A stretch of 17,662 nucleotides of DNA from an uncultured Capnocytophaga sp. (GCA_915070235.1 CAJZFM010000011.1:1-17662); one strand, 5' to 3'; positions 6,990 to 14,511 are shown, counted from the first letter of the stretch. The notes: a model not told the origin generated them from the letters alone. Numbers and translations: made by a program.

Positions 6990-7505
6990 ATGATATATCG
7001 TTTTAGAGTAATTTTAGACGTGGATGCCGATGTATTCCGCGATATAGAGGTGGAAAGCCACATCAGTTTGGAGGATTTCCACAAATGTATCTCCACCTCC
7101 TTTGGCTTCAATGGGGAGGAAATGGCCTCTTTCTACAAGAGTGATGAGGATTGGAACCAAGGAGAAGAGTTCAGCCTCTTTGACACAGAGGGAGATACCC
7201 CAGTGATGGCCGACACCATCTTGGAATCGGTCATGGATGAGGACAACCGACACTTCCTTTATGTATACGACTTCTACAATATGTGGACATTCTTCGTAGA
7301 TCTGAAGGAAATAGGTCGTGAGGTAGAAGGAGTTAGCTACCCCCATATCCTAACCACTCATGGGTTTGTCCCCGAAGATGCCCCAGAGAAGAACTTTGTG
7401 GCAGAAGATTTTGATGAGTTTGACTCAGAGTTCAACGATTTTGAGTTTGACCAAGATGAATTTGACGAATATCACGGCTATAGTGAGGACGAATATTATT
7501 CTTAA
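6990..7505 (+). CDS. pRiA4b Orf3-like acidic protein
   Basis: A 171-residue soluble protein resembling the plasmid pRiA4b ORF-3 / IS1096 TnpR-like domain family. The start (MIYRFRVILD, then V-F-R-D-I-E-V) and the F-H-K-C-I-x-x-x-F-G-F segment (about residues 30-41) fit the family, as does FLYVYDFYNMWTFFVDLK (about 89-106, family core Y-x-Y-D-x-x-x-x-W). The last 35 or so residues are a very acidic, aromatic-rich tail of Asp/Glu/Phe/Tyr. Despite the family's names from a plasmid and an insertion element, nothing here indicates mobility: no transposase or terminal repeats are near, and the gene is packed between the acyl-CoA synthetase (12-base gap) and the rhomboid gene (6-base gap). The biochemical role of the family is unknown to me. 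Confidence 0.82.
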   Translation: MIYRFRVILDVDADVFRDIEVESHISLEDFHKCISTSFGFNGEEMASFYKSDEDWNQGEEFSLFDTEGDTPVMADTILESVMDEDNRHFLYVYDFYNMWTFFVDLKEIGREVEGVSYPHILTTHGFVPEDAPEKNFVAEDFDEFDSEFNDFEFDQDEFDEYHGYSEDEYYS

Positions 7506-7511
7506 AAAAGC

Positions 7512-8141
7512 ATGATTACCGATATTCTCTTCTATAGTATTCTTATAGTTACTATAGGTATGAGCTACTATGGCTTTACCCATGAGGCTTTCTTTCGTCG
7601 CTATATGTTCAATGTCAAGGCTGTACAAGGAGGAGACTACTTGCGACTGATCTCCTCAGGCTTTTTGCATGCTGGGTGGGAACACCTGATATTCAACATG
7701 ATCTCTCTGTTCTTCTTCCACAAGATTATCATCGAAGAAATGGGAGCAGGGGTCTTTATGCTCATCTATTTGGGAGCCATCGTCTTGGGTAATCTTTTCT
7801 GCCTATACATCTATAGGCATCAGCCCTATTACTCTGCCATTGGTGCCTCAGGAGGCGTCTCTGGAATTATCTTTGCGGCCATAGCTCTCGTGCCACAGCT
7901 AAGGGTGAATTTTATCCCTGGTTGGCTCTTTGGAACAATTTATTTTGGTTATTCGGTATACCAAATGCTCAACCCTCGTGAGGGGGACAATGTAGGGCAT
8001 GCCGCTCACTTAGGAGGGGCTATCTTTGGAATCATTGTTATTGCCCTTTTGCAGCCCCTACTTGTAGCAGAGAATGCGCTTTACTTAGGCATCATGGCGC
8101 TACCCTTGGGCTATATGGGATACCGATTGCTACAAAAATAA
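7512..8141 (+). CDS. rhomboid family intramembrane serine protease
   Basis: A 209-residue polytopic membrane protein. The rhomboid hallmarks are present: HxxxN (His58, Asn62) after the first loop, the serine motif GASGGVSG (111-118) with Ser113 as nucleophile, and GHAAHLGGA (162-170), in which His166 is the likely catalytic partner. Hydrophobic segments lie at roughly 4-20, 46-70, 77-100, 107-128, 133-151 and 163-183, with a further one near 188-205, so it has the six-helix core with a possible extra C-terminal helix. The protease would cleave single-pass membrane substrates within or near the membrane. Substrates cannot be predicted. Being six bases behind the Orf3-like gene, it is probably co-transcribed. 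Its 3' end also carries the promoter of the next gene. Confidence 0.94.
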   Translation: MITDILFYSILIVTIGMSYYGFTHEAFFRRYMFNVKAVQGGDYLRLISSGFLHAGWEHLIFNMISLFFFHKIIIEEMGAGVFMLIYLGAIVLGNLFCLYIYRHQPYYSAIGASGGVSGIIFAAIALVPQLRVNFIPGWLFGTIYFGYSVYQMLNPREGDNVGHAAHLGGAIFGIIVIALLQPLLVAENALYLGIMALPLGYMGYRLLQK

Positions 8142-8156
8142 TTTTCCCTATCTTTG
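8127..8156 (+). promoter_or_regulatory. Bacteroidota-type promoter for the nucleoid protein/pabBC operon
   Basis: TTG (8127-8129), a 19-base spacer, then TATCTTTG (8149-8156): an exact match to the TTG/TAnnTTTG consensus. It begins inside the last codons of the rhomboid gene and ends 24 bases before the ATG at 8181. Confidence 0.75.
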
Positions 8157-8180
8157 CGCCCACTTTAATCCTTAAAAAAA

Positions 8181-9305
8181 ATGTTAGACCTCTTCAATAC
8201 CCAGATTGAGTCCCTTTCTATACATCAGGTAGGGAATATGCAGAAAGGAGAAAACCTCTTTCTCTCTCAGCAGCCCTATGTCCTAAACGACCAAATCACC
8301 AGTGTACTCAAGGAATATTTCCTAAAACCCTTTAGGGAAAAGGAAGAAAACTATATGCGCTTTGTCAATGAAACTTCCTTGGAATTCAATGAGATGTTTG
8401 GCATCGCCTATGAGGTTTTCAACAATCCTTCTACCATACATACCCATTCGCTGCGGATTGCTCAGCTATTATATGAGCAGTCCAACCACCCTCACATAAA
8501 GTCTGGCGAGCTCTATGTAGCCTATCTCACTCATATCACCCTTGACAATACGAAGGTGGATGCCATTGGGATTTTCAAATCCGAGATGAAACAGAATTTT
8601 CTGCAATTCGAGCAAGGGCAAAGCCAATTAGAGATCCTCTTGGAAGAAGGGGTGAATGTCAATCGCTTGGACAAGGGTTGCCTTATCTTCAATGTCAATG
8701 AAGAAGGCGGATACAAAATACTTTCTGTGGATAGCAATCGCTATGATACCAAGTACTGGACAGAACAGTTCTTAGGAATTGATGTGCTTGCCGATGATGC
8801 TTTCTTTACCAAAAAGTACCTCAAGATGTGTCAAGACTTCGCCAAAGAGGTTGTCCTCCCTACGGAGGGGAAGCAGGAAGAAATCCTATTTATGAACCGT
8901 GCAGTGAATCACTTTGCCAAAAACGATGAGTTTGAAGAAACCCACTTCCTCAATGAAGTCTTGGGTGACAAGGTGTTCAAGAAGGAGTTTGCTGCTCATG
9001 AGGACGACGAAGACCAAAGTCCTAAGGAAGGTTATATGGATCTGATTCCCGAATTTCACAACTTCAAAGAGACCAAGGGAAAGAAATACTATATAGAGGA
9101 CGTTTCTTCCTTCCCCATTGTCAATAAAGCCGTATCGGATATGCGTAAGAAAATCAAGAATATCATAGACCTTGATACCAATGTACAAATCCGTATGGAC
9201 TTCATCAACCCTGAATCTGCTGAAAAATTTGTAGAAAAAGGTTGGGACGAAGAACGCGGTATGTTCTACTACCTTATTTACTTTAACGAAGAGAAAAAAA
9301 GCTAA
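8181..9305 (+). CDS. nucleoid-associated protein, NdpA/YejK family
   Basis: A 374-residue soluble protein matching the 37-kDa nucleoid-associated protein family (E. coli YejK/NdpA, about 335 residues). Family features I recognise are the N-terminal segment with I-x-x-L-S-I-H-x-V-G-N (about residues 9-19), the long central region with VAYLTHITLDN (about 113-123) and D-A-I-G-I-F-K, and the R-x-D-T-K-Y-W motif (about 187-193). In E. coli the protein co-purifies with the nucleoid; its molecular task is not settled. The C-terminal part (about 280-374) has a short acidic stretch (AAHEDDEDQ) and is a little longer than in E. coli. It has its own promoter, and its stop codon overlaps the pabB start by one base (TAATG), so it is translationally coupled to folate genes with no obvious functional link. 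Confidence 0.9.
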   Translation: MLDLFNTQIESLSIHQVGNMQKGENLFLSQQPYVLNDQITSVLKEYFLKPFREKEENYMRFVNETSLEFNEMFGIAYEVFNNPSTIHTHSLRIAQLLYEQSNHPHIKSGELYVAYLTHITLDNTKVDAIGIFKSEMKQNFLQFEQGQSQLEILLEEGVNVNRLDKGCLIFNVNEEGGYKILSVDSNRYDTKYWTEQFLGIDVLADDAFFTKKYLKMCQDFAKEVVLPTEGKQEEILFMNRAVNHFAKNDEFEETHFLNEVLGDKVFKKEFAAHEDDEDQSPKEGYMDLIPEFHNFKETKGKKYYIEDVSSFPIVNKAVSDMRKKIKNIIDLDTNVQIRMDFINPESAEKFVEKGWDEERGMFYYLIYFNEEKKS

Positions 9306-10255
9306 TGAAAATACTTCCCAAATGGGCAGAAATGCTCAATCAACTAGGAGAAAAACAGACTCCTTGCTTCTTTGTTGTCAATTATGAAGGAACCCAAGGA
9401 CAGGTATTTCCCCTATCAGAATTACCACAGGACATTCATTTTTCCTTTTCTGAAGAAAAAACACCTATTTCCGATCCTATTACAATAGAAAAACACCCCA
9501 TTCCTTACAAAACTTTTGAGGAATCCTTTAAAAAAGTATTTTCTCACTTAAAAAAAGGGGATACAGAGCTTATCAATCTTACTTTTGCTACCGAAATAGC
9601 ACCTATTCCTTTAGAAAAAGTATACCACAATGCCAAAGCCAAATACAAAATCCTTTACAAAGACGAATGGGTATGTTTTTCTCCTGAAATTTTCATAAAA
9701 ATAGAAGCTAATAAGATAAAAACCTATCCCATGAAGGGAACTATCAGTGCTACCATTCCCAATGCTGAAGAGCTGCTACTAAATAATCAGAAGGAAATAG
9801 ACGAACATCATAAGGTTGTTGCTCTACTATCAAAAGATTTAGAACAAGTTGCCTCCGAGGTACAAGTAAGTAAATTTCGCTATGTGGATGTGATAGAAAA
9901 ATCTACAGGAAACCTACTACAAACTAGCTCCGAAATTGTGGGAACGCTCTCTGCTAACTGGTATGACCACTTAGGTGATATTTTGGTTAAGCTCCTTCCT
10001 GCTGGCTCTATCTGTGGGGCACCAAGAGAGAAAACTATGGAAATCATTCAAGAGGCAGAAACCTATGATAGAGGTTACTATACGGGAATTGCAGGTATAT
10101 TTGATGGGTATTCTCTCAATACATGTGTGCTTATCCGATTTATCGAACGTATAGGAGAAAAATTCTATTATAAAAGTGGGGCAGGAATTACTGCTTACAG
10201 CAATCCTGAGAGCGAATACAAGGAAATATTAGAAAAAATATATATTCCTAACTAA
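9305..10255 (+). CDS. pabB: aminodeoxychorismate synthase component I (compact PabB)
   Basis: This enzyme aminates chorismate to 4-amino-4-deoxychorismate, the first step of p-aminobenzoate and folate synthesis; ammonia normally comes from a PabA subunit, which is not in the window. The 316-residue protein is essentially the chorismate-binding domain alone, lacking the long N-terminal domain of E. coli PabB (about 450 residues). Key motifs are PMKGT (142-146), LPAGSICGAPREK (231-243) with the following EAETYDRGYYTG, and GAGITAYSNPESEY (292-305). The Lys144 in PMKGT is informative: PabB enzymes carry Lys there, while anthranilate and isochorismate synthases have Ala or another residue. It starts within the stop codon of the preceding gene and is followed after four bases by pabC. 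By eye its sequence is more A-rich than its upstream neighbours. Confidence 0.9.
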   Translation: MKILPKWAEMLNQLGEKQTPCFFVVNYEGTQGQVFPLSELPQDIHFSFSEEKTPISDPITIEKHPIPYKTFEESFKKVFSHLKKGDTELINLTFATEIAPIPLEKVYHNAKAKYKILYKDEWVCFSPEIFIKIEANKIKTYPMKGTISATIPNAEELLLNNQKEIDEHHKVVALLSKDLEQVASEVQVSKFRYVDVIEKSTGNLLQTSSEIVGTLSANWYDHLGDILVKLLPAGSICGAPREKTMEIIQEAETYDRGYYTGIAGIFDGYSLNTCVLIRFIERIGEKFYYKSGAGITAYSNPESEYKEILEKIYIPN

Positions 10256-10259
10256 GAAT

Positions 10260-10886
10260 ATGCAGAAAAATAAGTTTATCGAGACTATCAAACTATTGGA
10301 TAGTCATATTTTCCATATAGAATACCACCAAGAACGCTTAAAGAATACTTTTTCACACTTTTTCCCTAGTGAAAAAGTATTTTCTTTAGAAGATATTCTA
10401 AGCCAACAAGTACTTCCCGAAAAAGGAAAATACAAAATTCGTTTTGTATATAGTGCCTATGATTATACATTAGAAGTTATTCCTTACCAAATAACTCCTA
10501 TTAAGTCAATAAGTTGTATAGATGTAGGAGATTTGGATTATTCCTATAAATTCTCTGATAGAGAACAACTTAACCATCTCAAGAAAGAAGCGCCTACCGA
10601 TGAGGTCATCTTTATAAAACAAGGAATGGTCACCGATAGTAGTTATGCTAATCTCGTATTCTCTGACGGGGTTAAGTGGTATACCCCTACTTCCTTTCTG
10701 CTCAATGGCACTTGTAGGCAACGGCTATTGAAAGAGGGAAAAATAGAAGAACGCCCCATATTCCAAAAAGACATACCTTCCTTTGGATATATAGGGCTTA
10801 TCAATGCTATGTTAGATTTAGGTGAATTAACCTTACCACTTAATCACTACACTTCCCCAAGTAAAGCCACTACCAAAAGCAGCTAA
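10260..10886 (+). CDS. pabC: aminodeoxychorismate lyase-like class IV aminotransferase
   Basis: A PLP enzyme of fold type IV, most likely 4-amino-4-deoxychorismate lyase, which releases pyruvate to give p-aminobenzoate. At 208 residues it is short against E. coli PabC (about 270) but of the size I expect for the compact Bacteroidota form. Visible elements are the E-Y-H-x-x-R-L motif near the start (21-27), the candidate PLP lysine Lys97 in SYKFSDR with Arg101, the D-E-V-I-F-I-K-x-G-x-V-T-D-S-S-Y-A-N segment (114-131), and the G-L-I-N-A-M-L-x-L-G-E end (179-189). Placement four bases after pabB supports the PabC role; a branched-chain or D-amino acid transaminase is less likely. The last 18 or so residues (54 bases including the stop) overlap the 3' end of the convergent fabH gene and look like a non-conserved tail. 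Confidence 0.85.
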   Translation: MQKNKFIETIKLLDSHIFHIEYHQERLKNTFSHFFPSEKVFSLEDILSQQVLPEKGKYKIRFVYSAYDYTLEVIPYQITPIKSISCIDVGDLDYSYKFSDREQLNHLKKEAPTDEVIFIKQGMVTDSSYANLVFSDGVKWYTPTSFLLNGTCRQRLLKEGKIEERPIFQKDIPSFGYIGLINAMLDLGELTLPLNHYTSPSKATTKSS

Positions 10887-11840
10887 CAGAAGTATATCAT
10901 TCTCCTTGACATGGCCTTGCTCTACGGCTTCAGCCAAGGCTATAGCAATAGAGGCCGCAGTGGTATTTCCATATTTCTGGATATTGTTGAACACCTGGGC
11001 ATCAGAGAGTTTAAATTTCTGTTGGATAAACTGGGAGATACGCAAGTTGGCTTGGTGAGGTATGAATAGGTCTATATCACTTTCGGTGAGCTTATTAGCC
11101 TTAAGTCCCTCTATAATTACTTCAGAGAAACGTACCACTGCATTTTTAAAAACAAACTGCCCATTCATATAAGGGAAATAGGAGGTGTCCTCAGGGTCAT
11201 TTTCCTTCAAAAGGTCAGTAACCCACTTCTTCCCTACCCCTGGGGTAAGGATAGCCAATTCCTCGGCATGCGCTCCTTCGCTATGTAGGTGAGAAGAGAG
11301 TATCCCCTTTCCGTTCTCCTGAGAGCGAGAAAGTACTGCTGCCCCTGCACCATCTCCGAAAAGTACTGCCATATTACGCCCACGAGTGGTAAGGTCTAAG
11401 GCAGGCGACTGCATCTCGGAGGCTATCACCAAGATATTCTTGTACATTCCTGTCTTAATAAATTGGTCGGCTACCGATAGTGCATAGATAAAACCCGAAC
11501 ACTGGTTGCGAATATCCAAAGCCCCTACTGTATGAAGCCCCAATTCCTTTTGAGCCAATACACCACAGCCTGGGAAATAATAATCAGGACTAAGGGTCGC
11601 AAAGATAAGAAAATCAATATCTTCCTTATTTATCTTGGCCTTTTCCATAGCCATTTGGGCGGCACGTACCCCCATAGAGGTAGTTGTATCCTTCCCACGA
11701 GTAGCAAAATGACGCTGCTGAATCCCCGTGCGCTCCTGTATCCAAGCATCAGAAGTATCCATGAGCTTAGAAAGGTCATCATTGGTTACTATATTCTCCG
11801 GCACATAATATCCTGTACCTGTGATAATAGAATTATACAT
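10833..11840 (-). CDS. fabH: beta-ketoacyl-ACP synthase III (FabH family)
   Basis: FabH condenses an acyl-CoA primer with malonyl-ACP to start fatty acid synthesis. The 335-residue protein has the complete Cys-His-Asn triad: Cys114 in NQCSGF, His262 in PHQANLR and Asn292 in YGNTTAAS. The N-terminal GTGYYVPENIVTN, the DTSDAWIQERTGI segment (28-40), the GDGAGAAVL motif (162-170) and the closing GSGFTWG (323-329) are all typical. Bacteroidota often carry two FabH-like enzymes. This one is not beside plsX/rpmF and may be the second paralogue, perhaps with a different primer preference, so the gene symbol is given at family level. It starts just 13 bases after the T run of the sucC terminator and has no clear promoter in that gap. 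It ends with a 54-base tail-to-tail overlap with pabC. Confidence 0.92.
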   Translation of the reverse strand: MYNSIITGTGYYVPENIVTNDDLSKLMDTSDAWIQERTGIQQRHFATRGKDTTTSMGVRAAQMAMEKAKINKEDIDFLIFATLSPDYYFPGCGVLAQKELGLHTVGALDIRNQCSGFIYALSVADQFIKTGMYKNILVIASEMQSPALDLTTRGRNMAVLFGDGAGAAVLSRSQENGKGILSSHLHSEGAHAEELAILTPGVGKKWVTDLLKENDPEDTSYFPYMNGQFVFKNAVVRFSEVIIEGLKANKLTESDIDLFIPHQANLRISQFIQQKFKLSDAQVFNNIQKYGNTTAASIAIALAEAVEQGHVKENDILLLAAFGSGFTWGSVVIKW

Positions 11841-11853
11841 AAGCTATTATATT

Positions 11854-11883
11854 AAAAAGAAAGCCTTGACACGCAAGGCTTTC
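11854..11883 (-). terminator. intrinsic terminator of sucC
   Basis: A perfect 10-bp stem, GAAAGCCTTG/CAAGGCTTTC (11859-11868 and 11874-11883), with a 5-base loop. On the minus strand it is followed directly by five T (11858-11854). It begins 18 bases past the sucC stop and ends 13 bases before the fabH ATG. Confidence 0.88.
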
Positions 11884-11901
11884 CAACTATAAATTGTAAT
11901 T

Positions 11902-13095
11902 TTACTTCAATACTTCTTTCACTTTGTCAGCAGCCTCTTGGAACTGAATAGCAGAATGTACTGCAAGACCTGATTTGTCAATGAGTTCTTTGGCAATCTC
12001 AGCATTGGTTCCTTGTAGGCGTACAATAATAGGCACCTTAATATCAGCTCCCATATTCTTATAAGCATCTACAATACCCTGAGCTACACGGTCACAACGT
12101 ACGATACCCCCGAAGATATTCACCAGAATAGCCTTTACATTAGGGTCTTTTAGGATTATACGGAAAGCAGTTTCCACACGCGCCGCATCGGCAGTACCTC
12201 CTACGTCCAAGAAGTTGGCAGGCTCTCCACCCGCTTGCTTGATAAGGTCCATGGTTGCCATGGCAAGTCCAGCACCATTGACCATACAGCCTACATTTCC
12301 GTCCAAATCTACATAGTTAAGACCTGCTGCCTTAGCCTCTACTTCTATAGGGCGCTCTTCACGTGTATCACGCAACTCAGCGTAATCCTTATGACGATAG
12401 AGGGCATTGTCATCAATAGTTACTTTGGCATCTACAGCAAGTATCTTGTTGTCGGAAGTCTTTAGCACAGGATTTATTTCAAAAAGGCTCGCATCGGAAG
12501 CAATATAAGCTTTGTACAAAGCTGTTACAAACTTCACCATTTCCTTAAAGGCTTCACCTTCCAATCCTAAGTTAAAAGCTACATTTCTCGCTTGGAAAGG
12601 TAGCAATCCCAATTCAGGATCTATTTCTTCGGTGAAGATAAGGTGAGGCGTCTTTTCAGCTACTGCTTCTATATCCATACCTCCTTCGGTAGAATACATA
12701 ATCATATTCTTTCCTTTGGCACGATTGAGCAGTACGGACATGTAATATTCCTTAGGTTCGCTCTCACCAGGGTAGAAAACGTCCTCAGCGATAAGCACCT
12801 GATGTACTTTTTTACCCTCTTTAGGAGTCTGAGGGGTTACAAGATTCATACCAATGATCTGAGAAGAGATTTCTTTGACTTGGTCTAAGTTCTTAGCCAG
12901 CTTTACGCCACCGCCTTTACCACGTCCCCCAGCATGAATTTGTGCTTTCACTACATACCATTGGGTGCCTGTATCTTGAGTTAGTTTTTCAGCAGCTTTC
13001 ACAGCCTCATCAGCTGTGGTAGCTACTACACCACGCTGTATGCGCACTCCGAACCCTGAGAGGATTTCCTTCGCTTGATATTCGTGTAAATTCAT
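11902..13095 (-). CDS. sucC: succinate-CoA ligase (ADP-forming) subunit beta
   Basis: The beta subunit of succinyl-CoA synthetase, the TCA cycle enzyme that makes ATP (or GTP) while converting succinyl-CoA to succinate. The 397-residue protein has an N-terminal ATP-grasp domain (about 1-240) beginning MNLHEYQAKEIL, with GGRGKGGGVK (56-65) and metal-binding residues in EINPV (Asn208) and AVDAK (Asp222). The C-terminal CoA-ligase domain (about 260-397) shows GNVGCMVNGAGLAM (266-279), NIFGGIVRCD (326-335) and VRLQGTN (358-364). Length and motifs are standard. The alpha subunit gene sucD is not adjacent, which I believe is common in this phylum. The gene has its own -7 promoter box upstream and a strong hairpin terminator downstream, so it appears to be a single-gene unit. 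Confidence 0.97.
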   Translation of the reverse strand: MNLHEYQAKEILSGFGVRIQRGVVATTADEAVKAAEKLTQDTGTQWYVVKAQIHAGGRGKGGGVKLAKNLDQVKEISSQIIGMNLVTPQTPKEGKKVHQVLIAEDVFYPGESEPKEYYMSVLLNRAKGKNMIMYSTEGGMDIEAVAEKTPHLIFTEEIDPELGLLPFQARNVAFNLGLEGEAFKEMVKFVTALYKAYIASDASLFEINPVLKTSDNKILAVDAKVTIDDNALYRHKDYAELRDTREERPIEVEAKAAGLNYVDLDGNVGCMVNGAGLAMATMDLIKQAGGEPANFLDVGGTADAARVETAFRIILKDPNVKAILVNIFGGIVRCDRVAQGIVDAYKNMGADIKVPIIVRLQGTNAEIAKELIDKSGLAVHSAIQFQEAADKVKEVLK

Positions 13096-13117
13096 AATAT
13101 AACTTTATTTCTAGTTG

Positions 13118-13125
13118 CAAATTTA
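13118..13125 (-). promoter_or_regulatory. -7 promoter box for sucC
   Basis: The minus strand reads TAAATTTG, an exact TAnnTTTG match, 22 bases before the sucC ATG. No good TTG is seen 17-23 bases upstream, so the -33 element is weak. Confidence 0.55.
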
Positions 13126-13198
13126 CAAAAAAATAATGACATAACCTATGTTTTTCTCTTATTTTTTTTCTACAGAATATCCCTTTGAAAAACAGCTC

Positions 13199-13558
13199 CT
13201 ATACGGACAAAGAAAGTTGTCTTAACAAAGCAGCTACAAGAGCATATATTTGCTCATAGGAGACCAGCTCATCACTCATATAAATAAGTGCTAAGGAATA
13301 AGACTTATCTTGGGAGGATAGTAGGTGCTTTTCCTTACGATAACTCTCCCTTATCAAGCGCTTGATACGGTTTCTATCTACAGCTCTTTTAAGCTTCTTC
13401 TTAGGGACGCTTATAAGCAGTTGTGTAGGAGTAAGCGCCTTGTCCGAAGGGAGATAAATGAGCTTCAAGGGGTATTTCTTGATGCTCTTGCCCTGCTTGA
13501 AAAGTGCTTGTATGCTATGATAATTACATAATCTTTCAGCCTTTGGAAAATCGTTCAT
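13199..13558 (-). CDS. rnpA: ribonuclease P protein component
   Basis: RnpA is the small basic protein that helps the RNase P RNA (rnpB, not in this window) cut the 5' leader from precursor tRNAs. The 119-residue product has the signature helix with the RNR motif, KRAVDRNRIKRLIRES (57-72). The N-terminal F-P-K-x-x-R-L...I-Q-A-L-F (4-20) forms the substrate-binding face, and the L-L-I-S-V-P-K-K strand (47-54) precedes the helix. In most bacteria rnpA sits next to rpmH at the origin. Here rpmH is absent and the neighbours are a two-component system and sucC. It is separated from the upstream regulator gene by 135 AT-rich bases containing a hairpin, so it probably has its own promoter, although I found no exact TAnnTTTG box for it. 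Confidence 0.95.
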   Translation of the reverse strand: MNDFPKAERLCNYHSIQALFKQGKSIKKYPLKLIYLPSDKALTPTQLLISVPKKKLKRAVDRNRIKRLIRESYRKEKHLLSSQDKSYSLALIYMSDELVSYEQIYALVAALLRQLSLSV

Positions 13559-13632
13559 ATCATAAAAGTGAAAAATAAAAAATGAAAAGTAAAGCTAAGT
13601 GAATACCTGAATCTTAGATATGTAAGTATAAA

Positions 13633-13664
13633 GTAAAAGGTAAAAAGTAGCAAGTACCTTTTAC
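13633..13664 (-). terminator. probable terminator of the two-component operon
   Basis: A perfect 10-bp inverted repeat, GTAAAAGGTA/TACCTTTTAC (13633-13642 and 13655-13664), with a 12-base loop, lies 29 bases past the regulator stop. On the minus strand only TTTATA follows, and the stem is mostly A/T, so termination strength is uncertain. Several short variants of 'aagtaaaaggtaaaa' surround it. Confidence 0.45.
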
Positions 13665-13693
13665 CTATTACCTTACTGTTTTTTTTACATTTA

Positions 13694-14422
13694 TTAAGCG
13701 TTTTCCTCTTCTTCCTCTTCTTTACCTGTAAGGAGGCGGAAACCTTCTCCATGTATATTGACAATCTCTACATTTTCGTCTTTCTTGAGGTATTTACGAA
13801 GTTTAGCGATATACACGTCCATACTACGAGAGGTGAAGTAGTTGTCATCTTTCCAGATTTTGTTAAGAGCAAGCTCACGAGGCATTAGGTCATTCTCATG
13901 CAAGGCCAATAAGCGCAAAAGCTCATTTTCTTTAGGAGAAAGTTTTAGCGGCTCTTCGTCCTTGTAACGAAGGAAACGGAGCTTAGAGTTAAGGAAGAAA
14001 TCTCCTATTTGGAACTCAAACTTCTTGCTATCAATTACTGTATCAATAGATTTTCTTTGGAGCATTGCACGGATTTTCATCAGTAGCACCTCTGAGTCAA
14101 AAGGCTTATTGAGGTAGTCATCAGCTCCTGATTTATATCCCTTAATCACGTCCTCACGCATGGTTCTTGCTGTAAGGAAGATGATAGGCACTTTTTCGTT
14201 CTTTTCGCGGATTTCTTTGGCAAGAGTAAAACCATCCTTATATGGCATCATTACATCCAAAATACACATATCATATGGATCTTTACGAAACTTGTCAAAG
14301 CCTTCCATTCCGTTCTTAGCCAAGGTAACATCAAAACCACTCATGGACAAATAGTCTTTTAGTACAGTTCCAAAATTTGGATCATCTTCTACAAGAAGAA
14401 TTTTTTTATTAACTGCTTCCAT
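13694..14422 (-). CDS. response regulator, OmpR/RprY type
   Basis: A 242-residue transcription factor of the OmpR/PhoB class. The receiver domain (about 5-120) has the acidic pair Asp13/Asp14, the phosphorylation site Asp56 in CILDVMMP, Thr84 and Lys106 in NKPF. The C-terminal winged helix (about 140-235) has the typical L-S-P-K-E-N-E-L-L-R-L-L start, the RSMDVYIAKLRKYL recognition region (194-207) and the IHGEGFRL wing (223-230). The protein ends in a Glu-rich tail encoded by a simple GAA/GAG run. It follows its cognate kinase gene after 89 bases with no clear promoter between, so both are probably on one transcript. Domain order and gene order resemble RprX-RprY of Bacteroides. Its target genes cannot be predicted here. 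Confidence 0.94.
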   Translation of the reverse strand: MEAVNKKILLVEDDPNFGTVLKDYLSMSGFDVTLAKNGMEGFDKFRKDPYDMCILDVMMPYKDGFTLAKEIREKNEKVPIIFLTARTMREDVIKGYKSGADDYLNKPFDSEVLLMKIRAMLQRKSIDTVIDSKKFEFQIGDFFLNSKLRFLRYKDEEPLKLSPKENELLRLLALHENDLMPRELALNKIWKDDNYFTSRSMDVYIAKLRKYLKKDENVEIVNIHGEGFRLLTGKEEEEEENA

Positions 14423-14511
14423 TATTTCAACATTTAAATTAATACTATTTTTTTACGTTTATATATTATTATTTTTCTAACTTATTAAAAACCAAGTACT
14501 AAAAAGGTTTA

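Noticed and set aside
6990..7505. Orf3-like gene as a sign of a plasmid or insertion element
   Set aside because: The family name comes from plasmid pRiA4b and IS1096, but there is no transposase, terminal repeat or target duplication near, and the gene is packed between chromosomal-type genes.
13555..13764. A small minus-strand frame between the regulator and rnpA
   Set aside because: It overlaps the end of the regulator gene in another frame and then translates AT-rich spacer into Phe/Leu/Tyr-rich sequence. It looks like composition, not a gene.
14470..14505. Hairpin between kinase and regulator genes
   Set aside because: A five-pair AAACC/GGTTT stem with a 12-base loop is too weak to call a terminator or processing site.
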